Part shown: positions 32,214 through 40,565 of the stretch, piece by piece
Position numbering within the stretch: position 1 is the stretch's first letter
Layout of the letters: each line of letters opens with the position of its first letter
From: Planctomycetota bacterium
GTDB lineage: Bacteria; Planctomycetota; J058
DNA: 45,215 bases
Direction: 5' to 3'
Assembly: GCA_023954375.1 (NCBI GenBank)
Contig: JAMLIC010000064.1
Coordinates: 1 to 45,215 of the forward strand
Program-made: the position numbers and the translations under genes
The notes under the pieces: model-generated
The model's database searches: none
Told to the model about the DNA's origin: nothing
What the model saw: only the letters and a program-made list of their open reading frames with translations

Positions 32214-32328
32214 GGCGGCGCCCGGGCTTGAGGGGCGATCCGGTCGGGCCCCTTGCGTGAGCGTGACCGAGGGGGAAGACTCCTGGCCTGGGGGGAGCCG
32301 CGCAGGCCGCGCGCGCCGGGGGAGGCCC

Positions 32329-33345
32329 ATGCACTGGAACCCTTACATCGACGTCCGCGTCGAGGTGTCGCGGGCGGTCCGGGCCACCTGCCGCCAGTGC
32401 GGCGCGGCGATCGACAAGGGCGCCTACCGCGTCGAGGCGGTCCCGATCCTGGGCAAGCCCGAGCTCCTGCACGTCGACTGCGCGGCCAAGCGGGCCCCCG
32501 ACCACGCCCGGCGCAAGCTCGTCGACAAGGACCCTGACTGGCCGCCCGAGGTGCTCGAGGACCTCGCGCGCTTCGTCCCCGCGGGGGTGGGCCCGGCGCC
32601 GCGGTCCTACCAGCGCACCCCGATCATGGACCTCGGCTACGACAAGGACGCCGCGGGCGTGAAGCCGTGCGTCTACTGCATGGAGCCGTGCCCGGGGGTG
32701 GCGGGCCCGTCGCACGGCCACGCCGTGCGCGCCTTCTCGCTCGACGGGGAGCGCCGCTTCCACCCGGCGTGCATCGTCGAGCTCGCCCCGGGGCTGTGCC
32801 GCCGGATCGTGGTCGAGGCCTCCGACCGCTGGCCGCCCGAGCTCAAGGCCTACTTCGCCCAGCGCGTGCCCGCGCAGGTCCTCCCCACGCCGCGCTCGCC
32901 CTGGCGCCACACGGCCGGGGTGCCGGCGCTCGAGCACGCCCCGTCGGCGCGCGCCGCCTGCCGCTTCTGCTCGGGGAAGATCGAGAAGGGCGACCTGCGG
33001 CTGGCGCGGGAGCAGATCTACGGCATGCGCCGCTCGCCCGTCTACTTCCACGTGGGGTGCTACGCGAAGAGCGACGACTACCACCCGAAGATGATCGAGC
33101 TCGTCGTGCTGCGCGCCGGCGACGAGGTCACCCGCGACGACCTCGAGCGGATCGTGGCCGCGCTCCCGCCCAAGGCCGAGGAGGACGACGACGTGCCGGC
33201 GCTGGGCGAGCGCCTGCGCGAGATCTTCGCCTGGGTGGAGCAGAAGCGCGAGGTGGCGGCCTCCGCCTCGGCGGCGGCGGCGGCGGCCCGCCCCAAGCTC
33301 ACCGAGAACATCGTCGACATCCCCGAAGGGTTCTTCGGCGCGTGA
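32329..33345 (+). CDS. Triple PARP-type zinc-finger-like protein
   Basis: A 338-residue soluble protein made of three similar units, each with C-x2-C ... H-x2-C and a following 'DWPPEVLEDLARFV'-like helix. Finger 1: C21, C24, H48, C51. Finger 2: C114, C117, H145, C148. Finger 3: C211, C214, H241, C244. Finger 3 (CRFCSGKIEKGDLRLAREQI ... VYFHVGCYAK) closely follows the eukaryotic PARP-type zinc-finger pattern (CKKCxxxIPKxSLRxA ... WYHFxCFWK), a fold that binds DNA breaks. A C-terminal helix (ALGERLREIFAWVEQKREVA) precedes an alanine run. No catalytic domain is attached. The gene ends in a 4-bp overlap with the HEAT gene. Binding to broken or nicked DNA is an inference from the finger type. Confidence 0.8.
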   Translation: MHWNPYIDVRVEVSRAVRATCRQCGAAIDKGAYRVEAVPILGKPELLHVDCAAKRAPDHARRKLVDKDPDWPPEVLEDLARFVPAGVGPAPRSYQRTPIMDLGYDKDAAGVKPCVYCMEPCPGVAGPSHGHAVRAFSLDGERRFHPACIVELAPGLCRRIVVEASDRWPPELKAYFAQRVPAQVLPTPRSPWRHTAGVPALEHAPSARAACRFCSGKIEKGDLRLAREQIYGMRRSPVYFHVGCYAKSDDYHPKMIELVVLRAGDEVTRDDLERIVAALPPKAEEDDDVPALGERLREIFAWVEQKREVAASASAAAAAARPKLTENIVDIPEGFFGA

Positions 33346-34901
33346 GCGAGCACGACCTGGGCGCGCTCAGGCGCGCGGCGATCGCGAGCGGCGACCCCGC
33401 GGCCGTCTGCCGGTGGCGGCTGGCGGCGTCGCGGGCGGGCGAGGAGCTGTGGCCGGTCCCCGGCGACCTCGTGATGCTCGAGGCGGGCGCGGTCGTCCGG
33501 GTCGTCCGGGTCGACGAGATGGCCGGCGGGCCGCCGCGGGTGGTGGCGCTCGCGGAGGCCCCGCTCGCCCTGCCCGCCGCCGGCTGGCGGGTCGTGGGCC
33601 CGCACCGACCGGCGGTCCTCCTGAGCGAGGAGGAGCTCGCGCGCCGGCTCCAGGAGGACCTCCCCGACGCCGCCGGGCCGCGGGGCGTCGAGACGCTCCT
33701 CGAGCTCGCCCGGCGCGGGGCGCGCGAGGCGGTCGACGTGGCGCTCGACCTCCTGCCGCGCCTCGACGACGCGCGCGAGGACGTGGAGCCGCTCCGGGCG
33801 GCGCTCTCGGCCCTGCTGCGCGGCCGCCCGCCGGGCGAGGTCGAGGTGGCGCTGCTGCGGCGGCCGCGGGAGGCCCGCGACGCGCTCGAGCTCCCCGCCC
33901 TCGCCGCCTCAGCCCCCGACCCGGCGGCGGCGCGCGACGTCCTCGACCGCCTCGCGGCCCTGCCGCCGGCCGACGCGGCGCGGGCGGCGCGCCGGGCGGG
34001 CCGCTGGCTCGTGGGCGCCGGCGGCCCGGCCTTCGCCACGGCCGAGGCGCGGGCCGAGGTGGCGCGGCTGGCCCGCGAGCACCCGGACCTGGGCGTGCGC
34101 CGGGCGCTGTTCGCCCACGCGGCCGCGCCGCTCGTGCCCGAGGCGCTGGCCGCGGCCGCCCTCGGCAGCGCCGACCCGGCGGTCCGGGCCGCCGCGGCCC
34201 GCGTCCTCCTCCGGCGCGGGGCGGGCGCCCCCGTGTGGGCGCGCGTCGCGGCCGAGGGGGACCTCGGGGTGCTCGCCGTGGCCCTCGAGGAGGCCCCGGG
34301 GGCGCCGCCGGCGGCGGCGATCGAGCGCGCGCTCGCGTGCGCCGCCGACCGCGCGGACGGCGCGGACCTCGAGCGGGTCGCCCTGGCGCGCGTGGCCGAG
34401 CTCGACGCCTCGGAGGCGCTCCCGCTCCTCGCCCCCTGGCTCGACGGCGGGCGGGGGCGCGGCCTGGCCGAGGCCGCGCTCACGGCCGGCCTCCTGGGCG
34501 AGACCGGCGCCCCGGCCGCCGAGGCGCTCCTGGACCGCGCCCGGGCCGACGAGGCGCTCCAGCCCGTCGTGCTCGAGGCCCTGGCGCGGCTCGCCCCGGG
34601 GCTGGCGGACGCCGCCCTCGACGCCTGGGGCGCCGACCTCCTGCGCGCCGGCCCCTGGGCCGAGGAGGCGGCGCTCACGGCGGGCCTGCTGCTCGGCCGC
34701 GGCGTCGAGCCGGGCGAGCTCCTCGGGCGCCTGGCGCTCGCGCCGCCGCGCGGCCTCCTGCGCCGCGCCCGCCTGCTCGACGCGGCGGCGGCGGCGACGA
34801 CGGCCGCCGACCGGGCGCTCGGCGCCCGGCTCACGCGCGGCCTGCCGCCCTCGCCGCCGGCGCGCTTCCGGGCGCTCCTGCGGGCGCCGGCCGGGGCGTG
34901 A
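33342..34901 (+). CDS. HEAT-like repeat protein coupled to the zinc-finger gene
   Basis: A 519-residue protein. Residues 1-100 form a small beta-rich N-terminal domain (PVPGDLVMLEAGAVVRVVRV, ALPAAGWRVVGPHRPAVL). The remaining 400 residues are helical repeats (about 30-35 residues each, such as VRAAAARVLLRRGAG and EALPLLAPWLDGGRGRGLAE) of HEAT/Armadillo-like type, very rich in alanine, arginine and leucine. No catalytic motif is seen. It starts with GTG inside the GTGA overlap with the upstream gene, so the two products are made together and may form a complex. Confidence 0.75.
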   Translation: MSEHDLGALRRAAIASGDPAAVCRWRLAASRAGEELWPVPGDLVMLEAGAVVRVVRVDEMAGGPPRVVALAEAPLALPAAGWRVVGPHRPAVLLSEEELARRLQEDLPDAAGPRGVETLLELARRGAREAVDVALDLLPRLDDAREDVEPLRAALSALLRGRPPGEVEVALLRRPREARDALELPALAASAPDPAAARDVLDRLAALPPADAARAARRAGRWLVGAGGPAFATAEARAEVARLAREHPDLGVRRALFAHAAAPLVPEALAAAALGSADPAVRAAAARVLLRRGAGAPVWARVAAEGDLGVLAVALEEAPGAPPAAAIERALACAADRADGADLERVALARVAELDASEALPLLAPWLDGGRGRGLAEAALTAGLLGETGAPAAEALLDRARADEALQPVVLEALARLAPGLADAALDAWGADLLRAGPWAEEAALTAGLLLGRGVEPGELLGRLALAPPRGLLRRARLLDAAAAATTAADRALGARLTRGLPPSPPARFRALLRAPAGA

Positions 34902-34971
34902 CCGATCGCTCACCTGCCGCTCGCCGATCCTGACAGCTCTGAGTTCGAGCTCTCTTCGCTCCGCTGCCCAT

Positions 34972-35087
34972 GCTCAACCCGCCAGAGCGAGCGATGGGGA
35001 GGCGCGGAACGGGCCGCGCGCCATGGCCCGGGAACTTACGCCGATCGCGCCCCCCTCGCGAGCGCATCACTCATCGCAGGTCGACGG
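34972..35087 (+). repeat. Repeat family B, copy 2 (uninterrupted)
   Basis: The reference copy of family B: CTCAACCCGCCAGAGCGAGC, GGAGGCGCGGAACGGGCCG, GCCATGGCCCGGG, CGCCGATCGCGCCCCCCTCG, CATCACTCATCGCAGGTCGA. It shows what the empty site at 4990-5370 looked like before the A element entered it. It fills most of the 276-bp gap between the HEAT gene and prfB. Confidence 0.82.
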
Positions 35088-35103
35088 CCGTCGGGGGCCG
35101 TGG

Positions 35104-35109
35104 TCCAAT
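35104..35109 (+). promoter_or_regulatory. Possible -10 element of prfB within a shared 19-bp motif
   Basis: TCCAAT in GCCGTGGTCCAATCCGCCG. The same 19-bp motif with one change (T for C) precedes the gene at 42224. It lies 68 nt before the GTG of prfB. Confidence 0.35.
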
Positions 35110-35177
35110 CCGCCGCGGCCCCCCGGAGGCGCGCCCGTCATGGCGCGCGCCCCGTCGGCGGCGTGGAGGGTCTTCGC

Positions 35178-36314
35178 GTGAGCGAGGCCGTGAACCGGAT
35201 CAAGGAGCTGCGGCGCGAGTACGCCGAGCTCGCCCGCGCGCTGAAGCTCGAGAAGCTGGAGCAGGAGCGCAAGGGGCTCGAGGACAAGATGGCCCAGCCC
35301 GACTTCTGGGACGACCAGGAGCGGGCCCAGGAGACCGTGCTGCGCCTCAAGTCGGTGAAGGCCGAGACGGACGCCTTCGCGCGCGTGCGCGGCAAGCTCG
35401 ACGACGTCGAGGTGCTGGCCGAGCTGGCGGAGGCCGAGGACGACGCCGGGGCCAGGGCGGAGGTCGACCGCGAGGTCGAGGCCGCCGAGAAGGGGATCGG
35501 CGAGCTGCAGCTCCGCACCTACTTCACCGGCGAGCACGACGCCCTGGGCGCGTTCGTGGCCATCCAGGCCGGCGCGGGCGGCGTCGACGCGTGCGACTGG
35601 GCCGAGATGGTCCTGCGCATGCTCACGCGCTACGCCGAGCGGCGCGGCTTCGACGTCGAGCTCATGGACCTCAACCGCGAGGAGCCGGCCGGGATCCGCA
35701 GCGCCACGATCCTGGTCAAGGGGCGCGGGGCCTTCGGCTGGCTCAAGAGCGAGCGCGGCACGCACCGCCTGGTGCGCATCTCGCCGTTCGACGCGCAGGC
35801 GCGCCGGCAGACGGCGTTCGCCGCCGTCGACGTGACGCCCGAGTTCGACGAGAAGATCGAGGTCGACATCAACGAGGCGGACCTGCGCGTCGACACGTTC
35901 TCGGCCGGCGGCCCGGGCGGGCAGCACGTCAACAAGACGCAGAGCGCGATCCGCATCACGCACCTGCCGAGCGGGATCGTCGTGCAGTGCCAGACGCAGC
36001 GCAACCAGCACGCCAACCGCCGCCGCGCCATGCAGATGCTCAAGAACCGCCTCTACCAGCAGGAGGTCGAGAAGCGCGAGGCGGCCGCCATGGCCGGCTA
36101 CGCGAGCAAGTCGAACATGGGCTTCGGCGCGGCCGACCGGATCCGCTCCTACACGCTCCAGCCGTTCACGCTCGTCAAGGACTCCCGGACCGACCACGAG
36201 GAGACCGACGTGCAGGAGGTCCTCGACGGCGGGCTCGACCCGTTCGTGGAGAGCTACCTGCGCTGGGCGGCGGCCGGCGGGGACGGGAAGGCCGGCGGGG
36301 ACACAGGGGACTGA
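35178..36314 (+). CDS. prfB: Peptide chain release factor 2
   Basis: A 378-residue RF2 that ends translation at UGA and UAA. The recognition motif is S202-P203-F204 in RISPFDAQ (the RF2 tripeptide, not RF1 PxT), and the peptidyl-hydrolysis motif is G247-G248-Q249 in GGPGGQHVN. Other family blocks are QPDFWDDQERAQ, YFTGEHDALGAFVAIQAGAG, and TQRNQHANRRRAMQMLKNRL. The frame is open through the place where many RF2 genes have a programmed UGA frameshift (around LARALKLEKL), so no autoregulatory frameshift is used. The GTG start has GGAGG 8-9 nt upstream. The gene is followed 68 bp later by the TPR gene on the same strand. Confidence 0.97.
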   Translation: MSEAVNRIKELRREYAELARALKLEKLEQERKGLEDKMAQPDFWDDQERAQETVLRLKSVKAETDAFARVRGKLDDVEVLAELAEAEDDAGARAEVDREVEAAEKGIGELQLRTYFTGEHDALGAFVAIQAGAGGVDACDWAEMVLRMLTRYAERRGFDVELMDLNREEPAGIRSATILVKGRGAFGWLKSERGTHRLVRISPFDAQARRQTAFAAVDVTPEFDEKIEVDINEADLRVDTFSAGGPGGQHVNKTQSAIRITHLPSGIVVQCQTQRNQHANRRRAMQMLKNRLYQQEVEKREAAAMAGYASKSNMGFGAADRIRSYTLQPFTLVKDSRTDHEETDVQEVLDGGLDPFVESYLRWAAAGGDGKAGGDTGD

Positions 36315-36382
36315 CCCGCCGCCCGGCCGGCTGCTCTTGAGCCGCCCTCCCGGGCGTGCGATGGTCTCCACGGGGGTGCCCC

Positions 36383-37405
36383 ATGAGGCTCCGCGTCGCG
36401 CTCGTCGTCCTGCTCCTGGCCGCGCCGGCCGCCGCCCAGCAGCCCGGCGGCGGGCAGGCGGGCGCCAACAGCCAGCTGAGCACGCGCGACCTGGAGCGGG
36501 TCGCCTACTCGCTGCGGCGCCTGGGCAACTTCACCGCGGCCGGGGCCGCCTTCGAGCAGCTGCTCGAGGCGCTGCCCAAGGGGCCCGAGAAGCGCCTCGT
36601 GGGCCACGAGGCCGGGGAGCTGTTCCGGGTGGCGGGGCGGCCCGACCGCGCCCTGATCCTCTACCGGCGGCACCACGACTTCGAGGGCGAGTTCGAGGTG
36701 CTCTTCGAGATGGGCCGGACCGAGGAGGCGCTCACCGTGGCGCGCCTCGTCCGGCAGCCGAAGCACGAGGCCGAGGCCCTGAGCCGCCTGGGGAAGGTCG
36801 ACGAGGCCCTGCGCATCCTCGAGGAGCGCGGGCTGCGGCGGGAGCGGGCCGAGCTCCTCCTGCGCGCGGGCCGCCACGCCGAGGCGGCCCGCGCCTTCAG
36901 CGAGCTGAGCGACCTCTACTCGCAGGGCCTGGCGCTCGAGGCGGGGGGCAACGCCGCCGCGGCCCGGCGCGCCTTCGAGGACGCCAAGGACCCGATCGCC
37001 CTCGACCTGCGCCACGAGTGGCTCCCGAAGCTCTCGCAGGCCGAGGAGATCCTCCGCCGGGCCCCGGACGCGATCTCGCGCGAGCGGGCGCGCATGCGCC
37101 TCGCGAAGGCCCTGGGGAAGGTCTCCGAGCAGTACGAGCGGCTGGCGCTCGTCTTCGCCCGGACCGGGCAGCCCCAGAACCAGACCGTCCAGCTGGCCCA
37201 GAACGCCAAGCGGTTCGCCGAGCGGCAGCGCGACATCCTGATCGACGCGGAGGGGGGGGCCGCCGACGAGTACGGGAAGCGCGCCGTGACCTACTTCAAG
37301 CTCCCCGAGCGGATCGCCCTCCTCGACCAGCGGATCCGCGAGTACGGGCAAGCCGCGCCCCCGGCCCCACCCCCGGGGCCGACCCCGCCGCCCCGGCGGC
37401 GCTGA
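36383..37405 (+). CDS. Secreted TPR-like protein
   Basis: A 340-residue exported protein. The signal peptide is MRLRVALVVLLLAAPAAAQ. The mature part is a helical solenoid of TPR-like units (YSLRRLGNFTAAGAAFEQLL, FRVAGRPDRALILYRRHHDF, FEMGRTEEALTVARLV, LGKVDEALRILEERGL, LLRAGRHAEAARAFSEL). A helical domain and a proline-rich tail follow. It has no enzymatic motif and is probably a periplasmic scaffold. The start is set at ATG 36383 because the longer frame begins in the prfB spacer and lacks a signal peptide. Confidence 0.8.
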   Translation: MRLRVALVVLLLAAPAAAQQPGGGQAGANSQLSTRDLERVAYSLRRLGNFTAAGAAFEQLLEALPKGPEKRLVGHEAGELFRVAGRPDRALILYRRHHDFEGEFEVLFEMGRTEEALTVARLVRQPKHEAEALSRLGKVDEALRILEERGLRRERAELLLRAGRHAEAARAFSELSDLYSQGLALEAGGNAAAARRAFEDAKDPIALDLRHEWLPKLSQAEEILRRAPDAISRERARMRLAKALGKVSEQYERLALVFARTGQPQNQTVQLAQNAKRFAERQRDILIDAEGGAADEYGKRAVTYFKLPERIALLDQRIREYGQAAPPAPPPGPTPPPRRR

Positions 37406-37446
37406 CCTGTTTCTCCTCTCCCTGGCGACGCGTCGGCGGGGGGGGA

Positions 37447-37452
37447 TACAAT
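37447..37452 (+). promoter_or_regulatory. -10 box with long leader (DEAD-box helicase)
   Basis: TACAAT at 37447-37452 is followed by about 290 nt of leader before the start codon. No -35 is evident. Confidence 0.45.
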
Positions 37453-37746
37453 CGCCTCCGAGCGTCCGGTCACCTCCGGCGCCTGTCCAGCGAACGTGGC
37501 CCTGTCGCGGGGTCGCCGTCGAGGGTCGGGTCGAGTTGCGTCGGGCGCCGCATCCGAGGTGCCTGTACCCGCTGACGGCGAGTGTCGTCCCGAGCCAGTT
37601 CCATCACGCCCCGCCCCGGCGGGGCGCGCGGCGGACCCGGCGCGACCCCCGACCACACCTGAATTCCTGGGCCGTGACCCGGGCGCCTGGCCTCGACGCC
37701 GGCGTCGGGCGGCCCCCGCCGGCGGGCAGCCTCGAGGAGTTGTGAG
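37453..37746 (+). promoter_or_regulatory. Long structured 5' leader of the DEAD-box helicase gene
   Basis: This stretch has no gene. It contains several inverted repeats, for example CGCCCCGCCCCGGCGGGGCG near 37610 and GACGCCGGCGTC near 37694. Long structured leaders are usual for DEAD-box helicases of the cold-shock type, where the enzyme or temperature changes leader folding. Regulation here is an inference from length and position. Confidence 0.45.
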
Positions 37747-39627
37747 TTGCCGATAGAGATGTCGAAGGCCTTCCCCGAGCCCCAGAAGGGCTCCCGCGCG
37801 GGCGCCAAGCCCGCAGCCCCCACCCGCTCCGAGCCGAAGCGCGCCAGCATCTACGACGTCGCGCGCGAGGCGCCGGAGCCGCGCCGGGCGGCCGCCGGCA
37901 ACGGCGCGCCGCCGCGCGAGGCGCCCCGCTCGCGGGCCCGTCCGGCCGCCGACGAGCGGCGCCGCCCTGCCGGCGACGAGCGTCGCCGCCCGGGCGACGA
38001 CGACCCCCGCCGCCGCCGACAGGCGGCGACCGAGGAGGGCCGCCGGTCCGCGGCGCGCGAGGCGGCGCCCGAGGCGGGGCGGCGCCGCCGCCCCGCCGCC
38101 GACGAAGCCCACGAGGCCGAAGAGGCGGCGCCCCGCCGTCGCCCCAGCCGGCGCGACCGGCGCACCGACGGCGAGGCGGCGCGCGCCAGCGCCGAGTCGG
38201 CCCGCCTCGAGTCGGCGCGCCTCGAGCCGGTGCCCGAGACGGGCGACTTCGGCGGCAAGTTCCGCCAGTTCCCGCTCTCGGCGCCGGTGCTCAAGGCGGT
38301 CCACGACATGGGCTGGCGCGAGCCGTCGGAGATCCAGACGCTCGTCATCCCGCTGGCCCTCACCGGCCGCGACGTCGTCGGCCAGGCCAAGACGGGCACG
38401 GGCAAGACGGGCGCGTTCGCGATCCCCTGCGTCGAGCGCTTCCGCGAGCGCGAGCAGGCGGGCCAGCGCGGCCGCGCGCCGGTCGTGCTGGTGCTCGCGC
38501 CCACGCGCGAGCTGGCCGTGCAGGTGCACGACCAGTTCGAGCACCTCGCCTCCCACGCGCGCATGCGCAGCGTGGCGATCTACGGCGGCGCCCCCATGGA
38601 GCCGCAGCTCCGCGCCCTGCGCGAGGGCGCGGACGTGGTCGTGGGCACCCCCGGGCGCGTCATGGACCACGTGCGCCGCGGGACGCTCCGGCTCGACGCG
38701 ATCGAGTGCCTCGTCCTCGACGAGGCCGACCGCATGTTCGACCTCGGCTTCCGCGACGACATCTACTGGATCAGCCGCCGGCTGCCGAGCGAGGGCCGCC
38801 AGACGCTGCTCCTGTCGGCGACGATCGCGGGCGAGGTGCTCAAGCTGGCGCAGGAGGTCACGAGCGACCCCGAGCTGGTCTACACCGCGCCCGAGGGCAC
38901 GGACCTGACCGTGAACACCGTCGAGCAGTTCTACGTGGCGGTCGACCCCGAGCGGAAGCTCGACCTCCTCGTGCGGCTGATCGAGGACGAGGCGCCCGAG
39001 AAGGGCATGGTCTTCACGCGCACGAAGCGCGGCGCCGACAAGGTGGCCGAGAAGCTCCGGCAGCGCGGGCAGGACGCGGGCGAGATCCACGGCGACCTGA
39101 AGCAGAAGCGCCGCGAGCAGATCCTGGAGAGCTTCCGCGAGGGCGGGCTGCACCTCATGGTGTGCACCGACGTCGCCGCGCGCGGGCTCGACATCCAGGG
39201 GGTCACGCACATCTTCAACTTCGACGTGCCGGAGAACCCCGAGGACTACGTCCACCGCGTCGGCCGCACGGCGCGCATGGGCAAGCGCGGCCGGGCGTTC
39301 ACCTTCGTCACGCGCGAGGACGGCGACGCGGTGACGCCGATCGAGAAGCTGATCAACAAGGAGATCCCGCGCTTCGCGATCGACGGCTTCCGCGCCCAGG
39401 CCAACGAGGACGAGCGCGCGGCCAGCACCGTCGGCCGGGCGGCCGGCCTGGCCGACCACCCGCTGGCCAAGAAGCTCTCGCCGGCGCTCCTGGCGATCCT
39501 CAACGAGCGCCGCGGCCGGGGCGGTCCGGCGCGCGGCGGGCCGCGTCCGGGCGGCGGCGGCGGGCGTGACCGGGGCCGCGGGGGCGGCGGCGGGCGTGAC
39601 CGGGGGGGGCGCGGCGGGAGGCGGTAG
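37747..39627 (+). CDS. DEAD-box RNA helicase with basic N- and RGG-like C-terminal tails
   Basis: A 626-residue ATP-dependent RNA helicase of the RhlE/DeaD-like group that unwinds structured RNA. Residues 1-160 are a low-complexity arginine-rich extension. The core has the Q-motif area (FRQFPLSAPVLKAVHDMGW), motif I AKTGTGKTGAF, PTRELAVQV (Ia), DEADRMFD (II), LLSATI (III), ARGLDIQG (V) and HRVGRTARMG (VI). The C-terminal 40 residues are glycine/arginine-rich repeats (GGGGGRDRGRGGGGGRDRGG), likely to bind RNA. The TTG at 37747 is chosen since GAGGAG lies 7 nt upstream; the ATG at 37759 is too far from it. Confidence 0.95.
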   Translation: MPIEMSKAFPEPQKGSRAGAKPAAPTRSEPKRASIYDVAREAPEPRRAAAGNGAPPREAPRSRARPAADERRRPAGDERRRPGDDDPRRRRQAATEEGRRSAAREAAPEAGRRRRPAADEAHEAEEAAPRRRPSRRDRRTDGEAARASAESARLESARLEPVPETGDFGGKFRQFPLSAPVLKAVHDMGWREPSEIQTLVIPLALTGRDVVGQAKTGTGKTGAFAIPCVERFREREQAGQRGRAPVVLVLAPTRELAVQVHDQFEHLASHARMRSVAIYGGAPMEPQLRALREGADVVVGTPGRVMDHVRRGTLRLDAIECLVLDEADRMFDLGFRDDIYWISRRLPSEGRQTLLLSATIAGEVLKLAQEVTSDPELVYTAPEGTDLTVNTVEQFYVAVDPERKLDLLVRLIEDEAPEKGMVFTRTKRGADKVAEKLRQRGQDAGEIHGDLKQKRREQILESFREGGLHLMVCTDVAARGLDIQGVTHIFNFDVPENPEDYVHRVGRTARMGKRGRAFTFVTREDGDAVTPIEKLINKEIPRFAIDGFRAQANEDERAASTVGRAAGLADHPLAKKLSPALLAILNERRGRGGPARGGPRPGGGGGRDRGRGGGGGRDRGGRGGRR

Positions 39628-39672
39628 CCTGGTCGCCGGGCCACGGCACGGACCTCGTGTCGACTGAGCATG

Positions 39673-39752
39673 GGACACGAAGGTCAACGGAGGTCACGGA
39701 GGCTCCTGCCGGACTCCATGCCCCTCCATTGACCTTCGTTGCCTTCGTGTCC
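39673..39752. repeat. Repeat family C, copy 2: inverted repeat between convergent genes
   Basis: GGACACGAAGGTCAACGGAG (39673-) pairs with the reverse complement of 39723-39752 (GGACACGAAGGCAACGAAGG) with few mismatches. It sits between the helicase and the FHA gene, facing each other. It is made of the same 9-bp units as copies 1 and 3. Confidence 0.82.
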
Positions 39753-39770
39753 AAGCAGGGTCGGCGCGGC

Positions 39771-40514
39771 CTACTCGCCCCCCAGCTCCTTCGGCCGCTT
39801 CCACTGGCGTGTGGCGTAGTAGCTGTCGTGCTTCATGCGCAGGAAGTCCGAGAACCACAGGTTCATGGCCTGGTCGCTCGGCTCCATCTCGCGCGTGAAG
39901 CGGTAGGCGCCGTGCGTGGCCTGCGCCACGCGGTCGAGGGCGCGCAGGCCGATCAGCCCCTGGAAGCTGGCGTCCATGATCCGGCCCGCGCCGAAGGTGA
40001 CCTGCGCCTTGCCCCCGGCGAGGTCGAGCGCCAGGGTCCCCGTCCGCCGCTCGCACTCGAGGCGCAGGAAGAGCTGCCGCATGGCGTCGGGCTCGTCGAG
40101 CGAGCCCTTCACCTCGGGGCCCTGCTCGCTGAACAGGGCCACGCTGTCGGGCGCGTCCTCGATCAGGGCCGGCACCGGCGAGCGCTCGTCGGTGGCGTGG
40201 ACGTCGATCGTGAGCGCGTAGGGGCCCACCGTGATGCGTGACGCGCCGGCGGGCAGCGACTCCGCCCGGCCGATCACGTCGCGGCCGTTGACGTTGGTCC
40301 CGTTCTGGCTGCCGTTGTCGTAGAGGACCGGCCGCTCCGCGTCCTGGTCCCAGCGCAGGGTGGCGTGGAAGCGCGAGACGACCGAGTCGCGCAGGACGAG
40401 GTCGTTCTCGTGGTGGCGGCCGATCCGGAGGGCCTCGCCCGGGCGCAGCTGGCGCGTCCCGGCCTCCCCCCCGCGCACGACCGCGAAGCGGTCCTTGCCC
40501 CGAGCCTCCGTCAT
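39771..40514 (-). CDS. FHA domain - DUF4388 protein
   Basis: A 247-residue protein of two domains. The FHA domain (about 28-100) has the phosphothreonine-binding residues: GRHHENDLVL, S47 and H50 in DSVVSRFHATL, and N71-G72-T73 in GSQNGTNVNG. The DUF4388 domain (about 143-210) reads MRQLFLRLECERRTGTLALD, VTFGAGRIMDASFQGLIGLRA, ATHGAYRF, a fold often attached to receiver, FHA or PilZ domains in predatory and planctomycete bacteria. It should read threonine phosphorylation by a Ser/Thr kinase encoded elsewhere. No Shine-Dalgarno or TANNNT box is clear upstream of the ATG. Confidence 0.92.
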   Translation of the reverse strand: MTEARGKDRFAVVRGGEAGTRQLRPGEALRIGRHHENDLVLRDSVVSRFHATLRWDQDAERPVLYDNGSQNGTNVNGRDVIGRAESLPAGASRITVGPYALTIDVHATDERSPVPALIEDAPDSVALFSEQGPEVKGSLDEPDAMRQLFLRLECERRTGTLALDLAGGKAQVTFGAGRIMDASFQGLIGLRALDRVAQATHGAYRFTREMEPSDQAMNLWFSDFLRMKHDSYYATRQWKRPKELGGE

Positions 40515-40565
40515 GGCCTCATGCTGACCTCGCGCCCCAGGAAATGCAAAACCCTCCGGCCGGGT

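Noticed and set aside
35178..35300. Programmed frameshift in prfB
   Set aside because: The frame is continuous from GTG to stop with no in-frame TGA at the usual site.
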